From: Streptomyces sp. H27-C3
GTDB taxonomy: Bacteria > Actinomycetota > Actinomycetes > Streptomycetales > Streptomycetaceae
DNA length: 64,000 bases
Assembly (NCBI RefSeq): GCF_030063415.1
Contig: NZ_JASITA010000006.1
Coordinates: 124,001 to 188,000, forward strand
Direction: 5' to 3'
Shown here: piece by piece, positions 58,090 through 64,000 of the stretch
Layout: every line of letters begins with the position of its first letter
Position numbering within the stretch: position 1 is the stretch's first letter
Translations under genes and position numbers: made by a program
Notes under the pieces: model-generated
Seen by the model: the letters and a program-made list of their open reading frames with translations, nothing else
The model's database searches: none
What the model was told of the DNA's origin: nothing

Positions 58090-59310
58090 ATGAACCGTTC
58101 GATCCTGGTGGTGTACCGGCCCGCCGCCGGCCGCTACACGGCGCAGTTCCGCAGTGTCGTCGAGGCCGCCACCGGTCTCGGTGTCCGGCCCGTGGTGCTG
58201 CTGCCCACCGGCTGGGAGGCGCCCGAGGCCGAGGGGCTGCCGCTCTACCACGCCGATCTGGACGACACGGCGGCCGTACGGGCCGCTGTCGACGGCATCT
58301 GCGCCGAGCACCGCATCGAGCGGATCTTCCCGCTCTTCGAGGGCGACGTCCTGCCGGCCAGCCGCAGCCGCAGGGACCACGGGATCCCGGGTCTCACCCC
58401 GGACCAGGCGCTCAACTTCCGCGACAAGAACGTGATGCACCGCAGGGCCGAGGAGCTGGGCGTGCGGGTGGCCCGATCCTGCCGGCCCGACACGGTGACC
58501 GCGGTCGCGGAGTTCGCCGAGGAGGCCGGGTACCCGGTCGTGATCAAGCCGTACGCGGGCTGGGCCTGCGGCGACACCTACCGGGTGGACAGTCGCGAGG
58601 ACCTGAACCGGGTCTGGGGAGCGATGGGCGACGACCGGCACGAGTACCGGGTCGAGGAGTTCATCCGCGGCACCGAGTTCCATGTCGACTCGCTGTTCCA
58701 GAACGGCGAGGTCGTCTTCGAGCAGCTGTCCCAGTACACGTACTCCGTCCTGGAATACCTCGACGAGCCGGGTGGCACCATCTCCCGCAAGCACAACCTG
58801 ACCCCCCGCGAGCAGCGGATCCTCGACCTGAACGCCTTGGTTCTGCGCGGGTTCGGGCTGAGCACCGGTGTGGTCCACGCGGAGTTCTTCCTGCCCGAGG
58901 ACGGCGGCGACGTCGTCTTCGGCGAGGCGGGCGCGCGGGCGGGCGGCGGTTCGATCGTCCCGGCGGTCGAGGCGGGGCGCGGCATCAACCTCGCGGGCGA
59001 GTGGTGCCGCCTCGAACTCGACCAGGACCACCGGCCGGACGCCAGGCTCGGTCCGGAGATCGGCACCGAGTACCTGAGCTCAGCGAAGTACGGGCGCATC
59101 ACCGCCATCACCACGCCCGAGGAGCTGACCGCCCTCGACACGGTGCTGGACGCCGATGTGTGGAAGGGCGTGGGCGATGTGCTGGCCCCGCCGACCGCGT
59201 CCAACGACGTCCTCGGCTGGTACGTGTGCGAGGGCACCGACTTCGAGGATGTCCGGGCCCGCTTCAAGACCGTACGGGACGCGTTCCGTGTCGAGACCGA
59301 ACAGGTCTGA
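58090..59310 (+). CDS. ATP-grasp ligase
   Basis: 406 aa; GAGGAG upstream. Biotin-carboxylase-type ATP-grasp: GYPVVIKPYAGWACGDTYRV, YRVEEFIRGTEFHVDSLF, VVHAEFFL, DVVFGEAGARAGGGSI. Related to BacD/DdaF-type L-amino-acid ligases that join two amino acids via acyl phosphate. In this cluster it would form the amide or dipeptide bond. Confidence 0.85.
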   Translation: MNRSILVVYRPAAGRYTAQFRSVVEAATGLGVRPVVLLPTGWEAPEAEGLPLYHADLDDTAAVRAAVDGICAEHRIERIFPLFEGDVLPASRSRRDHGIPGLTPDQALNFRDKNVMHRRAEELGVRVARSCRPDTVTAVAEFAEEAGYPVVIKPYAGWACGDTYRVDSREDLNRVWGAMGDDRHEYRVEEFIRGTEFHVDSLFQNGEVVFEQLSQYTYSVLEYLDEPGGTISRKHNLTPREQRILDLNALVLRGFGLSTGVVHAEFFLPEDGGDVVFGEAGARAGGGSIVPAVEAGRGINLAGEWCRLELDQDHRPDARLGPEIGTEYLSSAKYGRITAITTPEELTALDTVLDADVWKGVGDVLAPPTASNDVLGWYVCEGTDFEDVRARFKTVRDAFRVETEQV

Positions 59311-59336
59311 CGATCTCTCAGAGAGGGGGCCGAGCC

Positions 59337-60575
59337 ATGTGGCTGACCCGGTTCAAAGAACTGCCGCTTGCGCTGCGCGTGCTCTTCCTCGCGTCGTTCG
59401 TCAACCGTGCGGGCATGTTCGTCTTCCCGCTGCTCGCCGTGTACTTGGTGCGCGGCGAGGGCCTCACGCCAGGTGAGGCCGGACTGCTGATCTCCGTCGG
59501 CAGTACGGGCCTGCTCGTCGGCAGCCTGCTCAGCGGCCCGCTCTGCGACCTGCGCGGCCGACGCACCGCGCTGCTGACGGCGCTCCTGCTGAACGCCGCG
59601 GGCTATCTGGGACTCGCGGTCTTCGACGGGCCGCCGTGGACGTACGCGGGACTGCTGTTCATCGCGCTGGTCGGCATGGGCATGTTCAGCCCCGCGTCCA
59701 ACACCCTGGTCGCCGACCTGACCACCCCCGAACAGCGCCCCTTCGCGTACACGATCAGCTACGTCGGCAACAACCTGGGCATGGGCGTCGGCCCGCTGCT
59801 CGGCGGCGTCGCGGCGGCGTACTCGTACCAGGTCATGTTCGCGGGGAACATCCTCGCTGGGCTGGCCTGCGCGGCGATGATCGTGATCTGGGTGCCGCGC
59901 GACCGGCGCGGCGGCGCGGGCGGGCGCAAGGACAAGGGCCGCACGGGATCCCTGGGCCACGGTCATGTGCTGCTGATCGTCCTGGTCTCCTTCTTCTACG
60001 TCGCCCCGCTGATCGGCCTTGAGTACGCGCTGCCGCTGGCGGTCACGACGGTGCTCGGCGAGTCCGCGGGCCTGGTCGGCGCCGTCTACACGATCAACAG
60101 CATCGTCGTGGTCAGCCTGGGACTGCTCCTGGAGAAGCACATCAGGGCGTACGGGACCAAGATGCTGCTGCTGGTCGCCGGTCTGCTGTGGGCGCTGGGC
60201 CTGGCCGTGATCGCCTTCGCCTTCTCGCTGCCCGCCATCCTGCTGTCCACCGTCGTATGGACGCTCGGCGAGATCATCGTGTCCGTCGTCGTGCCCACGT
60301 ACATCGCCGACCATGTCGACGAGCGCCGCGTCGGCAGCTTCATGGCACTCAACGGCTTTGTCCTCGGCCTCGCCCGGCTCGTCGTGCCCGTCGGGCTCGG
60401 CGTCATCTGGACGGCCCACGGCCACGAGCCCGTCTTCCTCACGCTTCTCGCCGCTCCGCTGGTCGGCATGGCCGCGTTCGCGCTGCTGCGCATCAAGCCG
60501 TCGGCCGCCACACCCGCAGCGGAGCCCCCGGACGTCACCGTCCCGGCGGCCGATGCCGTCCGCCAGACCAACTAG
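59337..60575 (+). CDS. MFS transporter (second)
   Basis: 412 aa, 12 helices, ATG 59337 with [49 protein letters not shown] and [20 protein letters not shown] resemble the peptide/drug exporters of the MdtH/YfcJ kind. Follows the ATP-grasp gene by 26 bp, suggesting co-expression and export of the ligated product, as BacE exports bacilysin. Confidence 0.87.
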   Translation: MWLTRFKELPLALRVLFLASFVNRAGMFVFPLLAVYLVRGEGLTPGEAGLLISVGSTGLLVGSLLSGPLCDLRGRRTALLTALLLNAAGYLGLAVFDGPPWTYAGLLFIALVGMGMFSPASNTLVADLTTPEQRPFAYTISYVGNNLGMGVGPLLGGVAAAYSYQVMFAGNILAGLACAAMIVIWVPRDRRGGAGGRKDKGRTGSLGHGHVLLIVLVSFFYVAPLIGLEYALPLAVTTVLGESAGLVGAVYTINSIVVVSLGLLLEKHIRAYGTKMLLLVAGLLWALGLAVIAFAFSLPAILLSTVVWTLGEIIVSVVVPTYIADHVDERRVGSFMALNGFVLGLARLVVPVGLGVIWTAHGHEPVFLTLLAAPLVGMAAFALLRIKPSAATPAAEPPDVTVPAADAVRQTN

Positions 60576-60651
60576 CCACTTCCGCCCTCACAACCAACTG
60601 GCCACTTCTGTCCGCACGTTCACCGCACCGCACCCACCACAGAGAGCGCTC

Positions 60652-61956
60652 ATGTCCCAGACGAAGTTCCTGCTGTCCGAAGACCGCCTCCCCACCACCT
60701 GGTACAACGTGGTCGCGGACCTGCCCAAGCCGCTGGAGCCGATGCTGCACCCCGGCACCCGCGACCCGATCACCCCGGCGGACCTGGAGCCGCTGTTCCC
60801 GCCGGAGCTGATAGCCCAGGAGTTCTCCACCGCCGCGACCGTGGACATTCCCGGCGCCGTACTCGACGTGTACAAGCAGTGGCGCCCGAGCCCGCTGGTC
60901 CGGGCCCGCCGCCTGGAGAAGGCCCTGGACACTCCGGCCCGTATCTACTTCAAGAATGAGGGCGTCAGCCCGGCCGGCAGCCACAAGCCCAACACGGCCA
61001 TCCCGCAGGCGTATTACAACAAGCAGGCTGGTGTGGAGCGGCTCACCACCGAGACCGGCGCGGGCCAGTGGGGCAGCTCCCTCGCGCTGGCCTGCCAGTA
61101 CTTCGGCCTCGTCTGCGAGGTCTACATGGTCAAGGTGAGCTACCAGCAAAAGCCCTACCGCCGGGGCCTCATGGAGACCTTCGGGGCGAGCGTCACCGCC
61201 AGCCCCAGCGAACTCACCGCCGCCGGCCGGGCCGCGCTCGCCGCCGACCCGAACTCGCCCGGCAGCCTGGGCCTGGCCATCTCCGAGGCGGTGGAGGCGG
61301 CGGTGAGCAGCAACGGCACCGCCAAGTACGCGCTCGGCTCGGTCCTCAACCATGTGCTGATGCACCAGACCATCATTGGCCAGGAGGCCCAGCTCCAAAT
61401 GGAGTTGGCCGAGGACTACCCGGACATCCTGATCGGCGCCGCCGGTGGCGGCTCCAACTTCGGCGGGCTCGCCCTGCCCTTCCTGGGCGAGCAGCTGCGC
61501 GGCGGACGCAAGGTCCGTGCCATCGCCGTCGAGCCCGCGTCCTGCCCGACGCTGACCGAGGGCAAGTTCGAGTATGACTTCGGTGACACCGCGGGCCTGA
61601 CCCCGCTCACCAAGATGCACACCCTCGGCCACGACTTCGTACCGCCGAGCATCCACGCGGGCGGGCTGCGTTACCACGGCATGTCGCCGATCATCAGCGC
61701 GCTGAAGGACCTCGACTACCTGGAGGCCCGCGCCGTACCGCAGACCGCGTGCTTCGAGGCCGGAGTGACCTTCGCCCGCCACGAGGGCATCGTGCCGGCG
61801 CCGGAGTCGACGCACGCGGTGCGCGTCGCCATCGACGAGGCGCTGGCCTGCAAGGAGTCCGGCGAGGCGAAGAGCATCGTGTTCTCGCTCTCCGGGCACG
61901 GCCACTTCGACATGCAGGCGTACATCGACTACTTCGCAGGGAAGCTCAAGGACTGA
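60652..61956 (+). CDS. TrpB2-like PLP-dependent enzyme
   Basis: 434 aa. [19 protein letters not shown] Lys112 in [23 protein letters not shown] (catalytic Glu equivalent), phosphate loop [24 protein letters not shown]. Type 2 tryptophan synthase beta, with the usual N-terminal extension and no TrpA partner here. Catalyses beta-replacement of serine or phosphoserine; the nucleophile could be an aromatic amine or phenol made by the cluster rather than indole. Confidence 0.92.
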   Translation: MSQTKFLLSEDRLPTTWYNVVADLPKPLEPMLHPGTRDPITPADLEPLFPPELIAQEFSTAATVDIPGAVLDVYKQWRPSPLVRARRLEKALDTPARIYFKNEGVSPAGSHKPNTAIPQAYYNKQAGVERLTTETGAGQWGSSLALACQYFGLVCEVYMVKVSYQQKPYRRGLMETFGASVTASPSELTAAGRAALAADPNSPGSLGLAISEAVEAAVSSNGTAKYALGSVLNHVLMHQTIIGQEAQLQMELAEDYPDILIGAAGGGSNFGGLALPFLGEQLRGGRKVRAIAVEPASCPTLTEGKFEYDFGDTAGLTPLTKMHTLGHDFVPPSIHAGGLRYHGMSPIISALKDLDYLEARAVPQTACFEAGVTFARHEGIVPAPESTHAVRVAIDEALACKESGEAKSIVFSLSGHGHFDMQAYIDYFAGKLKD

Positions 61957-61969
61957 GCGGTACGGGGGG

Positions 61970-61996
61970 AGGGGCGGGCCGTGGGGGCCCGCCCCT
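61970..61996 (+). terminator. Hairpin after trpB2-like gene
   Basis: AGGGGCGGGC (61970-61979) pairs with GCCCGCCCCT (61987-61996), 7-base loop, no T-run. May attenuate transcription into the last genes. Confidence 0.55.
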
Positions 61997-62023
61997 GAAC
62001 GATATTGACTTTGGGGGAAGTTC

Positions 62024-62695
62024 ATGCAGGACACGCAAGGAGTACGGCCGGTCATCCTCGGCATATCGGGGTCGGAGAGAGCCGGCGGCAACACGGATCT
62101 CGCACTGGACCACGCGGGCGACCTGGTGCGGGAGCGGGGGGCCGTGTTCCGCACGATCCATCTGCGCGACCACCGCATCTCGCCGTGCAGCCCGTGCGGC
62201 GACTGCAACGCGCGGACCAGTCCGTGCGAGCTGAAGGACGACATGCCCGCCATCGTCGAGGAGATGAAGCGCGCCGACGGCATCATCTACGCCGTGCCGG
62301 TGCACGGCTTCGGCCTGGCCCACCTCATGCAGATCTTCATCGAGCGGGCGGGCGTGGGCTTTCTGCGCTTCGACCGTCCGCTGGCCAATAAGGTCGGCGG
62401 GATCATCGTCACCAGCCGACGCTACAGCGACGCCTCCGTGCACAACCAGCTCGTCGACAACCTGTTGCTCAACCGGATGATCCTGGTCGGCAGCGGATTT
62501 CCCGCCCTGCTGCGCAACTCCGCCAAGGAGCCGGGCCTGACCGACGTCGAGGGCCTGGACGCCCTGGAGCGGATGACGCATCGGATGATCGACATGACAC
62601 TGCTGCTGCGCAGGCACCAGGCGGCGACCGGGGAGCCGGTGCTGCTGCCGGACGACCGCAACGAGCGGGTCGCACGGGCCCATTCGATGACTTGA
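62024..62695 (+). CDS. Iron-sulfur flavoprotein (NADPH-dependent FMN reductase fold)
   Basis: 223 aa; GGGGGAAG before ATG. Flavodoxin phosphate loop GISGSERAGGNTDLA and Cys cluster C55-x2-C58-x2-C61-x6-C68, the compact motif of Isf-type proteins that bind a 4Fe-4S cluster. PVHGFGLAHLMQIFIERAG follows. Two-electron to one-electron switch; possible reductase for an unsaturated ring or nitro group. Confidence 0.85.
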   Translation: MQDTQGVRPVILGISGSERAGGNTDLALDHAGDLVRERGAVFRTIHLRDHRISPCSPCGDCNARTSPCELKDDMPAIVEEMKRADGIIYAVPVHGFGLAHLMQIFIERAGVGFLRFDRPLANKVGGIIVTSRRYSDASVHNQLVDNLLLNRMILVGSGFPALLRNSAKEPGLTDVEGLDALERMTHRMIDMTLLLRRHQAATGEPVLLPDDRNERVARAHSMT

Positions 62696-62809
62696 GAGCT
62701 ACCTGACTTGAGACCTAGCTGACCAGCCCGGACCGGACCGGACCAGCCCGGACCGGTCCAGTCAGATCCGACATCTATCACTGACATCCGTCAAAGGAGA
62801 GCTCTGCTC

Positions 62810-63157
62810 ATGACCGCCACCACGACCCCCGCCCTCGTCGGAATCGACTTCGACGCCATCCCCTGGGAGAAGTGGCACAAGCCCGGTGCCGACGGGCGGG
62901 TGAAGATCGCGTACACCGGTGGTCTGCGCGTACGGCTGATGGAGCTGCCCGCGGGCTTCAACGAGGAGCACTGGTGCGAGCGCGGCCACCAGGGCTATGT
63001 GCTCCAGGGCGAGTTCACCATCCACTTCGACAACCGCTCGGTGCCCTGCCGTCCTGGGATGGGCTTTGTGATCCCCGGTGACGAGCGGCACCGCTCGCAG
63101 GGATCCGATAGCGAGCCGACCATCGTGTACGTCGTCGACCAGGTGCCCGAGGCATGA
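62810..63157 (+). CDS. Small cupin protein
   Basis: 115 aa single cupin. LRVRLMELPAGFNEEHWCER, GHQGYVLQGEFTIHF, PGMGFVIPGDERHRSQ. Metal ligands His/Glu partly present. BacB of bacilysin is a bicupin isomerase, so this could be a one-domain counterpart; not certain. ATGA overlap with the mutase gene. Confidence 0.8.
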   Translation: MTATTTPALVGIDFDAIPWEKWHKPGADGRVKIAYTGGLRVRLMELPAGFNEEHWCERGHQGYVLQGEFTIHFDNRSVPCRPGMGFVIPGDERHRSQGSDSEPTIVYVVDQVPEA

Positions 63158-63627
63158 CGGGGGCAACCGGCACGGCGCGGTTCGATGGCGGTCCCGCGCG
63201 GATCGACGAGCTGCGCGGGTCCATCGACGTACTCGACCGGCAGATTGTCCGGCTGCTCGCGGAACGCACGGCAGTCGTACGGGAGTTGACCGAGTTCAAG
63301 CGTGACGAGGAGACCGTGCGCTCGCCCGGCCGGGTGGAGCAGGTCATCAGCAAGGTGCGCCGCCTCGCCGAGGAGGAGGGCATGCCCCCGGCCATCGCCG
63401 AGGCCACCTACCGCACGCTCATCGCCGAGCTGACGGATCTCCAGATGCGTCGGCTCGCCGAGCGGCGGGTGGCCGCGGCGTCCGCACCCGCGTCCGCACC
63501 CGCGTCCGCACCCGCGTCCGCACCCGCGTCCGCACCCGCGTCCGCACCCGCACCCGCGTCCGCACCCGCACCCGCGTCCGCGTCCGCGTCCGCACCCGCA
63601 CCCGTAGCCGGGGAGGCCGAGGTATGA
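63154..63627 (+). CDS. AroQ-type chorismate mutase with Ala/Ser/Pro tail
   Basis: 157 aa. IDELRGSIDVLDRQIVRLLA (Arg, then Arg in helix 1), ELTEFKRDEETVRSPGRVEQ, YRTLIAELTDLQ. All helices of AroQ in about 95 residues. The last 50 residues are an (AlaSerAlaPro)n tail. Converts chorismate (or an amino/iso analogue) to prephenate for the BacA-like enzyme. ATG overlaps the cupin stop, and its stop overlaps the next ATG. Confidence 0.88.
   Translation: MTGATGTARFDGGPARIDELRGSIDVLDRQIVRLLAERTAVVRELTEFKRDEETVRSPGRVEQVISKVRRLAEEEGMPPAIAEATYRTLIAELTDLQMRRLAERRVAAASAPASAPASAPASAPASAPASAPAPASAPAPASASASAPAPVAGEAEV
63478..63605 (+). repeat. 12-bp coding tandem repeat GCGTCCGCACCC
   Basis: About ten full and partial units, encoding Ala-Ser-Ala-Pro, in frame inside the chorismate mutase gene 3' end. 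Length variation would add or remove four residues. Confidence 0.92.
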
Positions 63628-64000
63628 CGCGCCGCCGCCTTGCCGATCTGCGCACCGCGCTGGCCGGCCTCGACCTGATGCCCGGCGAGCTGGTCCGGGT
63701 ACGGGAGGAGGTCCCGGCCCGGTTCGGGGTCTCGTCGCACTACGCGAAGTGGGCAGGCACCCCGGCCCCGCCGCCGACGGGCCCCGGCCCCGCGGTCCTC
63801 TTCGAGCGGGTCACGCCCAGCAGCGCGACCGCCGAGGCACGGGCCGTGCTCATGGGGCTGTACGGCACCCGGCGCCGGGCCGCCGCCCTGCTGGGTACGA
63901 CCCCGGCTCTGTTGCCGCACCGGCTGCTCGACGCGGTCGCCGCGCCCGTGCCGCCGGTGCGGGTCAGGGAGGGCGGGGCGCCGGCCCGGGTAACGCTCGC
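63624..64000 (+). CDS. UbiD-type decarboxylase, 5' part
   Basis: 125 residues visible, cut by the window edge. RRRLADLRTALAGLDLMPGE, LVRVREEVPARFGVSSHYAK, GPAVLFERVTPS, LMGLYGTRRRAAALLGT match the N-terminal domain of UbiD-family prenyl-FMN decarboxylases (DLR, ELVRI-x-x-EV, GPA-L-F-x-x-V). The catalytic E-R-E motif would lie further right. ATG overlaps the mutase stop by 4 bp. It would decarboxylate an aromatic or unsaturated acid. Confidence 0.75.
   Translation, partial: MTRRRLADLRTALAGLDLMPGELVRVREEVPARFGVSSHYAKWAGTPAPPPTGPGPAVLFERVTPSSATAEARAVLMGLYGTRRRAAALLGTTPALLPHRLLDAVAAPVPPVRVREGGAPARVTL

Overview
The window is very GC-rich DNA with strong third-position G/C bias, GTG and TTG starts and many ATGA/GTGA overlaps. 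It carries the bldG, hppA, topA, tmk, holB block that is conserved in Streptomyces. It is almost certainly a Streptomyces (or close relative) chromosome with three accessory pieces around that core block. Region A (1 to about 15.63 kb) is the right end of a phage-like integrative element. A large serine integrase (14092-15594) sits at the boundary. Next come a convergent repressor, a divergent Cro-like XRE gene and paired operator repeats. A leftward operon follows with a primase-polymerase, SSB, a DNA methyltransferase, two HNH nucleases, a P-loop protein and many small overlapping genes. The element has inserted in the Walker A codons of a Tad/Flp pilus ATPase gene; only the ATPase 3' part (15616-16209) remains here. 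Region B (15.6-38.6 kb) is chromosomal core: the rest of the Tad operon (tadB, tadC, a pilin, two TadE/G-like proteins), a convergent DEAD-box helicase, then bldG and its HATPase partner, hppA, a lipoprotein gene, a methyltransferase, topA, an MFS-thymidylate kinase fusion, the DNA polymerase III delta-prime gene and a secreted S33-type hydrolase, ending at a tRNA-Thr(CGT). Region C (38.68-46.51 kb) is a scarred 7.8-kb segment between two copies of the 3' half of that tRNA plus its terminator. It holds three intact genes, a PrmC-like gene, and several broken ones: a truncated Sfp-type phosphopantetheinyl transferase, a frameshifted and 5'-truncated biotin-dependent carboxylase, a 5'-truncated LuxR regulator joined head to head with it, and an IS transposase tail. 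A PIN/RHH toxin-antitoxin pair lies just outside. Region D (47.4 kb to the right edge, continuing beyond) is an unusual chorismate-fed biosynthetic cluster. A MocR/GntR regulator is divergent from fifteen co-directional genes: anthranilate-synthase-like TrpE and TrpG, an SDR, a PaaK-like adenylating ligase, a BacA-like prephenate decarboxylase homologue, an amidohydrolase, MFS, a B3/B4 tRNA-editing-domain protein, an ATP-grasp ligase, a second MFS, a TrpB2-like PLP enzyme, an iron-sulfur flavoprotein, a cupin, an AroQ chorismate mutase and the start of a UbiD-type decarboxylase. BacA-like, cupin, SDR, ATP-grasp and MFS genes together recall the bacilysin operon, but the TrpE/TrpG, PaaK, TrpB2, B3/B4 and UbiD set is not part of any pathway I recognise. 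My inference is a non-proteinogenic aromatic or dihydroaromatic amino acid built into a small amide, with a tRNA-editing protein as possible self-protection. This cluster is the best candidate for an undescribed system.
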